Below, in pieces: positions 11,801 to 24,500 of a stretch of DNA of 64,000 nt. The position numbers and the translations under genes are program-made. Location: positions 25,102,876-25,166,875 of the forward strand of contig NC_092567.1 in the NCBI RefSeq assembly GCF_037975245.1, written 5' to 3'. The DNA is from Apostichopus japonicus. Taxonomy: Eukaryota > Echinodermata > Holothuroidea > Aspidochirotida > Stichopodidae. Position 1 is the first letter of the stretch. Each line of letters starts with the position of its first letter. The notes under the pieces are model-generated. The model did not search any database. It saw only the letters and a list, made by a program, of their open reading frames with translations, and was not told the origin of the DNA.

Positions 11801-13743
11801 CAAATTCTATTTTATCCTGTCTTACAATAATTTGGGAACAGGTTGACAATCGCATTACTGCTCTTGTTACAGTAGGAAAAATGAGCTTTTCTGCTTTTGC
11901 AAACAGCATGCTTCTTAAACGACTGCCCTTTGATGTTGCAGGTTATATAACTCATACTATAAACAGAATACTACTGGACTATTTATTGATTTTCCAAGGC
12001 TTTTGACACAGTATTCTACTTAGTACATTGTATCATTATGGTATTCCTCACCAGTGGATCTCAAGCTATTTGTCTAATCAAAAGCTATTAGTCTTACCTC
12101 CGTTGTCAAAAAATGTGGCATTTTCAGGTTTGGGTTTGCTTCCTTTTTTGCTGTTGGAGCTCCAAACAGTTCAGACTATTAAAAAAAAAGTAACATTGTA
12201 TATTCATTAAATTAAAATCAAGGCCACAGTATCCACTCTTACTACCTTTCAGATGTTGAATGTTTCATTGATCAAATAGATGATAGTCAAATGTTTGCAA
12301 AAGCTAAAAAATAAAAGTCTTACCCCATCTTTCCCCTCCCACCCACTGTACCAAAGTTGATCCACCTTCTTCCCATCCCACAGAGAAAAACATTTTGCAT
12401 GTGATAGTTTTTCAATCAAATAAAAGGCCACGTATTTTCTTTTCTGTTACTTTCAGAACACATTTGAAACACTGCTTTAAACCATCAAATAAGTTTTAGC
12501 CAAATGTCACAAAAAAGACCTGTTCTAGAATAGACCACATTCTGTGAGTGTTTAAGGATGACATTGTAGGCACTACCCATGGTGCAGACATCTCAATAAA
12601 GTTGGGTCTAAGATTAGCATTTTCTTTGACTATTGAAATTCAAGTTTGTAAACTGGTTGCACCATATTTAAGCAGATAAATTTGACTCATTTTCCACCAG
12701 AACATAATATATATTTCCTAAAGAAATATTTTCTTTCTGTGCTAGTTAAAAGTGTCAACTGTAGCAGACAAGGCTAGGCAACATTGTGTATGTGTAACAG
12801 ATGATTGTATGTGTGTGAATATGAAATAAAAAATAAGCATGCACATACAAGAGCTCTTCTTATAATTGAATAATGAATGTATGTACTAATTAATTTGTGA
12901 AACTTACTGGATCCACTTTGTCCCAACTATTGTACTTTGGGAGGAAATCCAAACCCATTACATGTCCACAAACTGATGTCATCTGAAAGAAATGAGAGAA
13001 AGATGTTATATTGACTTTGACAAGTTTTTGATTAGTAATACAATTAAGTGAAATTAAAAACAATAGTTTTAGTGCAGCTGATCTGATGTGGCAGGGACTA
13101 CAGTTGTGCAAAGCTACAGCCACGACCAGCCAATTTCCTCAAAGATCAAGTTCAATTATTTTCAGCAACATTTATATCTAATGGACATGTTTGTCACAGA
13201 ATCTGTCACAAGCTGAAACACTCATTTAAAAATCCCAATCCAAAATACATATCCAGATGCCTTAGCAAAACCTAGAAGGAAATGTAGTCAGCCTTGTAAA
13301 TTTAAAAACTATACCTGACCATTAAGCTATCTGACTTTAACATACTAGCTTAAATATTATATTTCCGAGAAGTATCGAATGTCGTAAACTTCTCATAATA
13401 GTCATTTTCTCATACTTGTCATATGCCTAACTTCAGCCTACACTAGTTAGGCCTACTGTATGCTTCACTGTTCTTGTTGCAATCATAATCATCCATGAGA
13501 CTAAAAGTTTCTCATCGATGGTTAAGATTATCACTGAAATTGTGAACTAAAAAGTTTAATTAGTAAACGGCTCACGATCCTTACCTTGAATTTCACGGGT
13601 TCTCCCTGAAATGTTCCATTGTACTCATGTATAGAACAAGCTCCGTTAAACCCTTTCCGCGAATGAAGGTTGCCTCCAGATAGAATTTTAGCCAGTGACT
13701 GAGCTAATTGTGGCTTTTCGGCCACCATAAAGGCAGTCTTCAT
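2895..13743 (-). CDS. TOP3B: DNA topoisomerase 3-beta (12 exons, 3' end outside window)
   Basis: Type IA topoisomerase acting on single-stranded DNA and on RNA. Exons in transcription order: 13743-13585, 12982-12908, 12175-12098, 11377-11258, 10954-10787, 9304-9170, 8551-8442, 7764-7564, 6754-6553, 5514-5332, 4536-4327, 3112-2895; all junctions keep phase (619 codons plus 2 nt). The protein opens [20 protein letters not shown] (Toprim domain), carries the acidic metal site [10 protein letters not shown] near residue 115, and has the catalytic motif YISYPRTET with the nucleophile at Tyr334 and the adjacent Arg336. The [16 protein letters not shown] motif follows in exon 11. An in-frame ATG seven codons upstream (13764) is possible, but alignment to the family favours 13743. 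The C-terminal zinc-ribbon and RGG region, needed for RNA/TDRD3-type functions, is not in the window. It is divergently transcribed from CCDC59. Introns carry several minisatellites and transposon fragments. Confidence 0.97.
3185..3660. repeat. Minisatellite, ~76-bp unit, ~6 copies (TOP3B intron 11)
   Basis: Six head-to-tail units share TTCATTCATACCAATTTA, GGACATTTAACACCATGATA and TCTTGATCC. Copies begin near 3205, 3281, 3358, 3435, 3510 and 3585. It lies just upstream of the acceptor of the exon at 2895-3112 and shows no similarity to the exon. Confidence 0.85.
3745..3865. repeat. Purine-rich G-tract repeat (TOP3B intron)
   Basis: Imperfect units of GGAGGAGGGGGTGAGAGAGG type, with many runs of three or more G on the plus strand, which is the template strand for TOP3B. 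Confidence 0.6.
3965..4240 (+). mobile_element. tRNA-derived SINE, 5'-truncated
   Basis: A box-B-like element, GGTTCCCGGTTCGATACCCGG without its first base, lies at 3988-4008. A unique body of about 200 bp follows, ending in a poly-A run and an (ATT)n tail at 4216-4236, the usual ending of tRNA-SINEs. The A box is not convincing, so the head is truncated or decayed. It lies in the TOP3B intron, opposite to transcription. Confidence 0.55.
4605..4765 (-). mobile_element. LINE 3'-end fragment
   Basis: Read on the minus strand, a short frame gives [12 protein letters not shown] and then a stop, the usual last residues of L2/CR1-like LINE ORF2 proteins. An untranslated tail follows with the palindromic GCGCCTTGAG / GGCGCTTTATAAA motifs and a terminal (ATT)n microsatellite at about 4608-4622 on the plus strand. 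Only the last 160 bp or so is present: a severely 5'-truncated, dead copy. Confidence 0.65.
4850..5345 (-). repeat. Tandem repeat made from the end of a TOP3B exon and its splice donor
   Basis: About six units of roughly 95 bp. The right-most unit is the real 3' end of TOP3B exon 10 (5332-5514) with its donor GAG|GTCAGT. Units with donors near 5237, 5144, 5046, 4945 and 4853 repeat the exon tail, reading on the minus strand like [13 protein letters not shown] before a GAG|GT donor. See findings. Confidence 0.85.
5592..6107. mobile_element. Small TIR transposon (MITE), 9-bp target-site duplication
   Basis: The ends are imperfect inverted repeats: AGCGTTGTGCGG on the left, and on the right a sequence whose reverse complement is AGAATTGTGCGG. 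A second inverted match, TGAATCYCGGTATCC, lies further in. It is bracketed by TTAATCAGT at 5583-5591 and 6108-6116, a perfect 9-bp direct repeat. About 516 bp, no transposase frame. It lies in TOP3B intron 9. Confidence 0.6.
9064..9135 (-). repeat. Duplicated tail of TOP3B exon 6 with splice donor
   Basis: About 67 bp repeats the end of the TOP3B exon at 9170-9304, 94 bp downstream in the intron. It reads [20 protein letters not shown] on the minus strand and ends in the donor GAG|GTACGA near 9074; the real donor is GAG|GTATGA at 9169. It has no acceptor of its own. Confidence 0.85.
9771..10655. repeat. Minisatellite, ~27-30-bp unit, ~30 copies (TOP3B intron 5)
   Basis: Long array of units such as CATTCAGTGCATGGTATGTC followed by TAGACATTA or AAGACATTG. 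Two sub-variants alternate (CATTCAGTGCATGG and CACTTAGTGCCTGG), giving a higher-order pattern of about 85-110 bp at 10080-10440. It lies between the exons at 9170-9304 and 10787-10954. Confidence 0.9.
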
Positions 13744-14218
13744 ATTTCTAGTGTTTATAGTCACGTTGCTAACAATATAATGACTTCAATGCTCCCATTT
13801 CAGATGGTAAATGGAGTAAATTAACCTTCGTGAACGTGGATTACTGGCAAGAGAAAAATTCATGGAGGCAGCCATTGTAGGATCGTTCGAAGCAATTAAA
13901 ATATTTTAAATAGAATGCTCATTTATAAAGTATATATTTTAGTTCAAAGATGTATTTTAATGTAGAATATTATTTTTACACAGCGACAGTTTTTTGTGTG
14001 TTTATTTTTAAACAAGAAATAAATCTGAAATTTAGTGGGTAAATATTGTGTAACTACGTTCCGCACTAGGCCTCAGTCTAGATAAACGATTTGTGCAGTC
14101 CTACACATTCACAGTACACGAGTTTGACTTTCAACGATCCTGCGGTAGTTGCGGAGAAAATAAGTATTTTAACATATTCTTAACTTAAATTTATTGGCAA
14201 CACACTACAAAGTGAATC
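13744..14218. promoter_or_regulatory. Divergent promoter interval TOP3B / CCDC59
   Basis: The start codons of TOP3B (minus) and CCDC59 (plus) are only 475 bp apart, head to head, so both 5' UTRs and promoters must share this stretch unless unseen upstream exons exist. A GCAGCCATTGTAGG motif near 13869, similar to a YY1-type GCCAT core, is the only element I can name. No TATA box is clearly placed. Co-regulation is inferred from the spacing. Confidence 0.5.
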
Positions 14219-16410
14219 ATGAAAGAGCTTGGCAGACAACGAAAGAATTTGAAAGATGACTTGAGAAGATTAAAATACAAAAGGGTTTCTGGAAGTTTGC
14301 CTGAAGGTACTGTAGTGTGTAACACAATTCTGTTTTGCTATCGCATGTTTAAGTTGCAGCAAATCCAAGGGTATGCGGAACTTTGGATTGTTAAAAATAT
14401 TTGTTGACTGATATCTCAAGATTTAGAAAGCGTTGCAATAGTTTTCCATTTACATGTTATAATTGTGGATAATACCAGCTTACTGTATATCAATCCATCT
14501 ATTTTTCTTGAAAGGTATGCAAGGTATAATGATCCCATACCTTTCCTGCTCCCTGCACCTCTACTAGTTAATTTCGTCACTGGGAAGCAAGAGTTGCATG
14601 ATTAAGGATTTTGAATTGACAAGTCTTTTAGCCCAGAATTTGGAAACTCTCAGATTCGTCTTTTCCTTTTATCTTTGAAAGGACAAGGCTATGCTGACAA
14701 GAGGAAGAATGCGGCTGTTAACAGGTATCGAAATTTAAGACGGAAAGTTTCAAAGAGCAAACAGATTGACAAGACAGCTCAAAGTGGACTAGACCATAAT
14801 GAAGTGGAAAAGAAGGAATATTCATTTGGTAATAATCGTGTCAGTATTGAGCAAAGACAACAGGTGATATCTGAGGAAACAGACTTGCACCATGGCAAGA
14901 AGGAAGTGCCAAAACCATCACCAGCTCCTGAAAAAAAGACCGCACCGGCAGAAAGGTAAGTGTTATGATTAATTACAAGAAATGATTCAGTAATGGTGCA
15001 GAAACTGGCCAGGTTAATGTTATTTATCAAGAAGACACAACAGAAAACATCACCAAGAACAAGAAAGCCTGCAGCCCCAGAATCATTCCGTTAACAATGT
15101 TTTTTATCAGTTGTTTGGAACTGCTTTGAAAAGTTTGTCAGAAAGTTGTTGTAAAAAAATTGTAGCATCTTTTTTCATACTGATAATGTAAATTTTTTAG
15201 ACATTTTGAAGTAATTAAGTACACATTTCATTCCAATTTTCTAATTCTTCTCTTTTTTGTAAATTGAGAACAGAAGGAAAGAAGCTCACCGATATTCAAA
15301 TGCACAAAAGCTCTATCAGGAGAAAGAATTGAAGAAACATCAAAAGAAAATGGTAAGATGATAACTGTTTCTTTTACAAAGTTATCATTTCAGTACATTT
15401 TATGCTGCAGAGGTGATTGGTTTATTAGGGGATGGGGATTGGGGGGAAGGGTGGTGGGGTAGAGCTTACTTTCAGTGGATTGCTGATTTTTGTACCCTGT
15501 GTTTAAAGATTGAAAGAAATCAGAGCACAAGAACCTTTCCCTCATGTGGAGGTAGGGAATATCTCCAAACTTGCTTAAAATTGTTCAATTTTGGAAAAAT
15601 TTTACCACAGTTTTAAACATACAGTATTTGGTATTGTTGCTAATGTTTTTTTGTTTTTTTCCCTACTTACTGTACTTGCCTATTGGTGTTGAAGCATTGG
15701 ACTCTTGTGTGAAGCAGTGTTTTGTCAGTTTTCTGATGAATGTATGTATTTCATAGTGACTTGAAGGTGTTTCAAAAGGTCATTGTCAATTTGCAACATT
15801 TTGAAAACTTGTTTGGTTGGGTGTCAATATACCGATCAAATTCCAGAAGGGTTCTGCCTCTAAGAATATAAATGATGTTATGTTAATAGTCTGGACCAAT
15901 GAGAAAGCTAGCTTATGCTGGAAGACAACTGTTATTAGCATGTGACTAAGGACAATTTCAATTTTATATGAAATATTCAGGTAACAATGAAAGCTGGCAA
16001 AATGTTGTAGAAAATCACTTTGGTCATAAAGTCCTGGTTTTAATGATTTTTCATGCATGTACAGTAATGTGTTGCAATAGTCTACTAGTGTCTGGTTACA
16101 TAATCACTTAAGCACATGTGTATTAATGTGAGTTATTTATTTATTTATTTTCAGTAGTACAGTTATAAATAACTCACAAAAGGCAGCCAACTTTGTATGA
16201 ATCTCACTGAATGTTATTGTTGTTTTTTTTCTTCCGTATCACTAGGCAATGCAGGAGGAGAGAGAGAGTCGAGAGAGGGCTTTAGGGAATTACAAGAAGA
16301 AGAAATTGGAAAGGAATAAAAGATTCAACCAGAGGACAAAAAGAGGGCAGCCAATCATGAAACACCAAATTGATTTTTTGCTGGAGAAGATAAAGGCCCA
16401 AGGAGATTGA
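14219..16410 (+). CDS. CCDC59: CCDC59/TAP26-like rRNA-processing protein (4 exons, 201 aa)
   Basis: Exons 14219-14306, 14682-14955, 15274-15352 and 16246-16410 join in phase to 201 codons plus a stop. The protein is highly basic and helical. Two blocks identify it: GQGYADKRKN near residue 30, matching the GQGFAFRRK segment of vertebrate CCDC59, and the C-terminal block RTKRGQPIMKHQIDFLLEKI, matching KKTKKGQPNLNVQMEYLLQKI in the human protein. This C-terminal region is the Fyv7/TAP26 rRNA-processing family signature; yeast Fyv7 acts in small-subunit rRNA processing, and mammalian TAP26 was named for binding thyroid transcription factor 1. A nucleolar role in 40S assembly is inferred from the family. 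It is shorter than human (241 aa). The start is the first in-frame ATG. It is divergent from TOP3B. Confidence 0.93.
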
Positions 16411-17490
16411 ACAGTGAGTGACGGAAGAAAGGAAGATTATGGGCCACAGATTTGAACTTGGATTCCAGAATCCTGAATGGTGAAATGTTGAAGTGCACAT
16501 TGATTCATCAGGAGTGTTGCTTGTATTCATCGAGTCTTTGAGAGCAAGATGGAGCCAAGAACATTATGGGTGTTGTTTGTCCATTCAAGATAGAAAGCAC
16601 TATTATGATGCACACAGAAGTGGTCTACTAGTTAAGAAGGGGGCAAAGTCATAGGAGATGGATGGATGGAACTTAAAGGGCAAATCTTAAACACACACTC
16701 TGTTGGAGTTGTACGTGTTTGGGAGCAAAAACATGGTTACAAAGAAGTTGTGCAATTGATGTTAGTGCATGCAAGGATGTGGTAGCATTGGGTGTCACAA
16801 ATTGTGGTCTATGTGAATACGAAACAGAAAAAGTGTTTGATTCAAACAGAAGGAGTTAGAGCATCTGTTCTTACAAGAGGCACATGGGCATAAGAGCCAT
16901 ATCTTTAATGGTGAAATTTGTACCTTTCCAATGAACCAAATACAGGAGGGTTTTGCATTAATGCCAATTTTAAAAAAGTTTATAATGGCATAGGTGATGG
17001 GAGTAACCCTCCCCTCCACTGCCTTCCCCATCCCATTCCATTTGCTTTCCAAGCACCATTTGCTTTCTAAAAAAATTGCTATGGAAATTTCAAAATACCT
17101 ATAAGGATTCAAATTCTTACACAAAAGTTTGAAAAAAACATTTAAAGCAGTTTTGTTATTTCATGAGGATAAAACAGATCACCTTTAATAAATGACTAAA
17201 ACTCTTCAGAGCTCTGACAATTTATTTCCTGGTTGTAATTTTTTTTATGACCTTTCCTTGTCCTGAATCATGTTCATCATTTTTCAAATTCTGGATGTCT
17301 CTAATTTCTTGTTAAGTTACACCACAGTACAGTTATTGATGTTTAATCATATTTGTAAAGATATTTGTAGGGTATGTCTATCTTGAACGGACAGAAAAAA
17401 AAGAAAAGAATGAAATATTGGAAACCTGTATAGATGGTGTAATGAAATTTCACATAAGTTATTGTTACATGTTATTTTGATGTCACAATT

Positions 17491-17496
17491 AATAAA
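17491..17496 (+). other. Candidate polyadenylation signal for CCDC59
   Basis: AATAAA 1.08 kb after the CCDC59 stop codon, in an AT-rich context. An earlier AATAAA near 17187 is an alternative. Confidence 0.4.
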
Positions 17497-17499
17497 TTG

Positions 17500-18503
17500 A
17501 AAACTCAGAATTTTAACATAGAAATAATGTTGTCACGTTGTTTTTGGTATTGCATTGTTAGATTTTACCCCCACAGTCCTCATTCTTTACCCCAGGACCC
17601 CCTTCCCTCTCTAACAGGCATTAACATTTCCTTGCTTGTGTTGGTCCTTTCATTCTGGTCAGTTACTTCAATGACTGACTAAAAAAATAGAAACTAGGAA
17701 TTTGTAGCTGAAAGCATTTAGTTTGTACAATGCAACTAATAGGATATTAAATCAAACGACAAGATGGAAAGACACACACACTCGACAATTGCTAGGTGAT
17801 CATAAACTATAATTGTTTGGAGAGAACATACTGTATTTGCCAAATAATCATGATCTTTGAAATCATCGACTTCATGGCAAACACTTTTCAACCTTCCTTT
17901 CCTTCAAAAATAGTTTTATTATTATTATGGAACAGTTTTATTTAAATATTCACCCATGAATTTCAAAACATTTTAAATGTTCGTTTAGCGCTCCATCTGC
18001 TGTGAAGTAATGTTTTCCAAAAGTAAAATTGTGAGATAGATCGAAGGAAACGGACATTTCTATGTCGATGGCCACCAAGCGTTGAGCACTTCAAGATGTC
18101 ACAAACTAAAGTAATCTTCAGAGCTGTTTACCTAGATACTAGGGTCTTACTTCACTACATTTAAACATCTCAATGTGTTCACTGCAACGAAATTGCAGGA
18201 AGCTGCTATTTTGCCCTATTTAGTATTTACTAGCTCCATACTGCTTCAATGGGTGTTTCAAAGTCAGCGAGCTGTCAATCAAGCATGAAGTACTTAAAGT
18301 TTAAGCGCTGAAAACCGCCAGAAAGTACTGTCAAGTGACCATTTTTACGGTTAATATTTAGGCTATGTATGTTATGAAAACTATTCGAGAGAGTACCGAG
18401 CAAACGAACGAAGGCCCATGGAGAAACTAACATGATATGAGTTATTCATACCCTTGATTTATCCGTTAAAGATTTAGTGATCTTTTTTATATACGTGTGC
18501 ATC
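17500..18503. other. Intergenic CCDC59-RAD51AP1
   Basis: No exon or repeat recognised. It should contain the RAD51AP1 promoter and 5' UTR. Both genes point the same way. Confidence 0.4.
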
Positions 18504-21500
18504 ATGACTGAGGCTAACAGACCCAGACGGTAAAACAAACCTTACATTTTGTCTTTGCCTACCCACATCCACAGTAGGCTAACCCTGCAGAGCCTACTTC
18601 ATATTGTCAGTAGGGTCTACAGTTAGGCATAGGCTATCCAGGGGATGAATAGTGAAGGTCGCACAATTCATTATTCTCCTTGGCTTCAAGGGAAATAAAC
18701 AATACTAAACATACCCATATCAATTCACTTATTTCTTACATATATCATACATAAAATCCCAAGAATTATTAGGCTACAGTTCTCCTAAGCCTAGATGTAG
18801 TAATATAGTAGTTAGGCTATAGTAATAATACTAGCTTTTATTGCCTCTCCAGATCAAAAAGGGAAGTTTCTTATACTACATTTGACGTCAATGATGACAG
18901 TGATGGTAAGAGACTCTTCTTATTTACTGTCATATACTGGAATTTTGACTTCTCAGTGGCTTTATAAGGCATCCATGAATGGTCAAGCTTTCTTGTAAGA
19001 CCTGTTAAAAAAAATTATATATGAGGTTATGGGTAGAGAAAATGACATTTGAAAATAATCTCAACCCTCACAAGGGGTAACTCTCAAACTTCTCCTGTTG
19101 GAAGGATATTATCAACATTTATACAATTCAGACCAAGCATCTGTTCACCTCTGTTCATTGATCATCAACTTTAGGTATTACAGCTAAATCAGGTTAGATT
19201 GGTCCATTGTCAGTCAATGTCCTTAAAAATGATGCTGCATGTTCTTGTACTGTACAAGTTGTTTATCAATGTTCAAGAAAATATGTGCTTTACATTTCTC
19301 CAATTTATCCTTCCTTACATTAACATTCATGATTTCATTCAGTTGCGGTCACACTAATTAGCGTCAACTCACGACAACTCACGACAACTCAAGACAACTC
19401 AAGACAACAGGTTTAAAATAACATCAAATACAATTGATGTTATCAGAGTATATCTGGAAACACGTTTGAAAGTGACTGGAACCAGCGTGCATACAGATCT
19501 TTCACGGGAAAAAATGTTTTTGTCGTAAAAATCGCCAACTTTTTCCTAACGTTGAATTAGACGACGTGATGCTATTGCGATTGCGCAATGCCATCGGACC
19601 GAACCATTATAATATGGGTGGGTTTGTGCTAGGTTTGGAAAGTACCTTGTGTACAGTGTCGGTAAGGTGGGTTGTCGTAGTAATAAAGCACCAAAGTATG
19701 GTGAATGAACTCCAAATCAAATTATTTAATGTTTTAAAATAATGAATACTTCTTATTATTTTTCCATTTTAATTTACATATGTTATTATTAATTTTACAG
19801 AGTCTTGCTTACTATCATCTTGCTCGGTTTTATTATTCTCTCCGTCAAATCATTGAATGTTTTTAAAATAATGAATACTTATTGTTTTTCCATTGTAATT
19901 TACATATGTTATTGAAAAATTACACTTACCTGTAGTGTAATGGTTCGGTCCAATGTCATTGCGCAAGCGCAATGGCATCACGTCGTCCAATTCAACGTTA
20001 GAAAAAAGTTGGCGATTTTTACGACAAAAACATTTTTTCCCGTGAAAGATCTGTATGCACGCTGGTTCCAGTCACTTTTAAACGTGTTTCCAGATATACT
20101 CTGATAACATCAATTGTATTTGATGGTATTTGATGGTATTTTAAACCTGTTGTCTTGAGTTGTCTTGAGTTGTCGTGAGTTGTCGTGAGTTGACGCTAAT
20201 TAGTGTGACCCTTCAGTTGCAGTCTAAAATAAATTATCATTGGCAGTATTGTTTGCATGATAATTGGCCTGTATTAAGAGAACTGCAGAGAACATGTTGT
20301 ATGTTGCCATAGAGCAGTATGACAGACAATGAAGGTTTTGAATGGAATGAAATGATTTGATAAATCATTTGTATGTTTTTGAATGTATCAAGAATCAGGG
20401 ATGACTGAAGGTCATTATTCTCATGTTGACAATCGTTGTTCCTCACATTTTACTTTTCTGTTTCAAATAAAGAGGATTTTGCCAGTTTCACACCCCCGGC
20501 TAGTAAGAAAACCAAGAAAGAAAAACGAGATGTGAAAAGTTCTAAACGGCAGCCAGATAAACAGAAATCCAAAGAAACAGGAAAGAAAACTCCAAAAGAA
20601 AGGTAAAGATGAAAGAATGCACTCAATCCTGATTTACCTGCCACAGATATTTAGCAAATAGCTCTATGTTCAGTGACATTTTAATGTTCTGAATTATAAT
20701 ACAAACAGTTCCCAGTGATCAGTCCTAAAATATATACTTTCACTGCTTTGCAAGTCTCATTAACACCCTGGATATTTGCTCCACAAATTGCTGTGTTTGA
20801 CTGTGATTGAAATTATTGTATGTTATATCATGTGTGTATGTATGCTTCTTGTGATTTTCCTAAGCGTGGCCCAGGCTGACATCATCTCATTTTCAAACAT
20901 TTAGGAAGGCTGTTGATGACAGGATATTTGACAAGGAATTAGAGTTGGCTTTGGAGATTTCGAAAGTGGAAACTGGTTCTCAAGAGCAGCAGGAATCGAA
21001 AGAAATACAGGCATCAAGAGTGACAGGGGATGTGAAAGAAGAATCAATACGATGTGAGAAGGTTGTTGCAGACATTCACATACCAGGTAGTTATCTATGT
21101 TAAAGACATTGAAGACTCGCCCCAAACCCCCTGAACCATCTGAAAAAGTTAATTTTCTGTTGCTTGCAAGTGACGTTTTGTTCGTGTCGCTACAAAATGC
21201 AGACAGTAATGAAACGTGATGCCTTGTTATCTTTAGCTGGACCTGAGATGTCCATCGCTGTATCGTTTGTACTACACTGTGCTGTGGGTATTGACCGCAG
21301 CTGTATGTACTTACTGTACACTAGTGTCTAATTACCGACGGTAGCAAGCTGTGTGTGAATATTTTCTGGGATCGATGGTGGTGTCTAACCCTTCTGTTAC
21401 ACCTCATTCGAAACTAGGTCAGATTACCAGCATTAGACGTTTCTTTTTGCGCGAGTCTTCACACCCTTTAAAGTAAGGAAATAGATATCTTAGAATTAAT

Positions 21501-24500
21501 AATCATATATCACAACTTTTATGTCATGATGGGGTTATGGAAGCAATTTGGAGCTTTGTTTTGCCCACAAGAATAGAAGAAAGAAAAAATAGAAAGAAGC
21601 TTTTCATGTTTTAATGAGAAGCTGACATTGGTTAAATTTAAATGCAGTATTATAGTACCCCTTATTATTTCTGTACTCCAAGTTCCACATGTAATATTAA
21701 CATTACTCACATGAATTAGGAATCCATTGTGTGGCAGTTGCAATGTCTCTATGATAATGATTTAGAAAGATTGTTACTTTGAAGTATAAAGATGTAGTAG
21801 GTTAGTTGCTTGTATTTTAAAGTAAAATGACAAACCATCACATGTATGCTAAGTTAATAACCTCTTTAACAGTTTTTTTTAGAATCAAATGATGTGCATG
21901 TTTCATGATACTGTCAGAATTTTAGTATTCTTACATTCAATTATTACTTCATTAGTTTTACTGACATTCTAACCCTTAAACAATTATTACTATGTTAAAG
22001 ACCTGTGAGTTGCAAAAAGCTGAAAATACTGATTATTTGTATCCTTCCAGTCATGCAGCTGCCTCAAAAGAAAGCAAAACATCTCTTTCATTTTAGGGAA
22101 CTAGTTGTGAACCTGCTTTTGTTCTTGTATTGTTTTGTTATTTAGAAGAGAGAGATGCTGTAGATGTAACAGAAGCCTTAGCAGACAGAAACACATGTGA
22201 AGTCTTACCTACAAAAAACAGCAAAGTAACAGATTCAGAAGATGAGATTAAGTTGATAGAAACAGTACCAGCAGGGTCTGAGATCAATCACAACAACGGA
22301 AGAAGCAAAAGAAGGGCTGCTACAACAGCTGCTAAAAAACAGAGGCAAGTCTTAGAGGACAGTGATGAAGATGGGGAATTTGAAGAGACTGCTCAGGGAG
22401 ACAGTGATGATGAATTTAAAGCAGGTATGTGGAGTCATAAACACAAAGTTGGGCAGCACTGGGGGGAAACCCCTCCCTGTTCTCCTTCATCAAGTTTATA
22501 TTTAAGTAAATGTTTTTCCAGTAGGTTGGACCATGAATCAAACCCTCAGTAAAACAATGAACCAACCTTGATAACCTCTTTATGTATGACTACACATTGA
22601 CAATTTTGTTTACATTATGGATTGTTTACCATTTGTGACTATCCACTATTGTGTGTGTTATTGATGAAGCAGTTGAGTTTTGGTGTAATGGTATATCAAG
22701 TTTGTAAGAATCAAAGAAGAGAAAAGAAGTTTAATTTGGATAAGAGAAAAAAAGGGGGGGAGGGGGGTTTAAAGGGTGGCATTAAGAGCAGTTGAAACCT
22801 ATTTCTTCCCATCATTCTAGATGATGCCAGTGATGGCAGCAATGATGACGACGCAGAGGATGAAGACTTCAGTTTTTCTCCAAAAAAGAAAAGGAGGAAA
22901 GGAAGTGAAGAAAAAGCACCAAAAAAGGTCAATAATCAGAAGAAGACAGTCGGGGGAAAACATTCAAAGACCCCAAGGAAAGAAAAGAAAGCAACAGGTG
23001 ACAAACAGTTAAAGACCTCCAAAACAGGTAATTTGTATGTGCACTTGAGAAAATAACTTTATGTATCTGAAATACAGTATGAATGATATGTTTGGTTTGG
23101 GTTTAAATTTAGCAAAGCATAACATTTGAGACGCAAAAGCTTCATAGAAATATTGTATTTAGAAAATGTCAGGGGCAAATATATAGTGGTCAGATTGTCT
23201 GTCATATGGTTAGGAGGTTGGGGGGAGGGGGATGAGTTTTACCTTTTCAGAGCAGTTGAAAGTTTATCTATTCCTATTTCCATAGTTTATAGCTAATTAG
23301 GTTTACTTTTTGTTGCTGTTTTGTTTATAGTAGTTATCATGCAGTACATGTAATAAGCAACATTGTTTAACAAATACAAGGAAAGTTGAAAAATTTAGAC
23401 ATGGGTTATAATAATGAATTAGCACTTGTGTTTGAAAGTCTGTGGTATTGCTTATAAATATGCTAGAAAGTAAAATAAATAATGCTAGCTCGTGTTTTTG
23501 CTGCCAAATTCAAAGCATTTTCCATTACTGAGAAATTCATCTGTCTGTTACTCGAACCCATGTCTGGGTAATTATCAGGTAAAGGAACAATTCAAAACTG
23601 AGGGCCTGGATTTCAGTCTTGGTTTTATGGGTTGGAATCCTGTTCTATCCAAACAATTTGTCACTCTCTTCAAATAGTTTCTAGGGTCAGGACCTCAAGC
23701 AAGTCAGTGTTGAAAATTTGTAGCAATGTTTAGCACAGTATCATATTTGGGAACTGGTTTCAGAGGATTGTGTTGGTGTGATAAAATCCTGGTATCATCA
23801 TCTGCCACTATTTTCCAGCCAGCTGGGAAGCATATGAACTTCCTGGTAAATGTGCAACCCTGTCAAAATGTCATCCAACTCACTTTAAAAACTTGATGTA
23901 TTTATTCCATCTACGTTTCTGACCGTCTATGTTGCATAATTTATCATATTTTAGCCAATGAAAACACAGCACCTACTACTCTAACCAGGAAGACTCCATT
24001 GATGATGAGGGGGAAAAGTAAAGGCTTCTCTTCTCCTTTAACGACAAATAATTCAACCTCAAAAAGTCCAAATCTGCCTGCAGTAAGACAAATTAAGAGG
24101 AAAGCAGTGGTTACATCGCCGCAAGGTAAATATTATTAACATTGATGATTAGGCTGTTGTTAATGTAATGCTGTGTAATAAGTTATACAGGTAGCATTGA
24201 CAGAGGCTGTTACACACTAAGAACTAAAACAATGCATGGTGTTTGAGTTATAATTTTGCGTCATTGCCATTAAAATTTCAATATTCATATATAATCTGTC
24301 ATGGATCTAACAAATCAAAATGGTTAAACCATAAACAGACTAATACATAAAGATTTGGTGTCCCACATATTTTAATGTTTCATTATATTATTATTTCACA
24401 GAGAAATTTTGTTGGGCATTATTGACACATTTTTCGATACCTTACCTTTTCTTTAAGGACTGAGGATCCAGCCACCACTTTGTGGAAAGTTTAAATCAAT

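Noticed and set aside
22711-22932. Ser/Leu/Phe-rich minus frame
   Set aside because: Antisense of RAD51AP1 exon 6 (lysine-rich coding).
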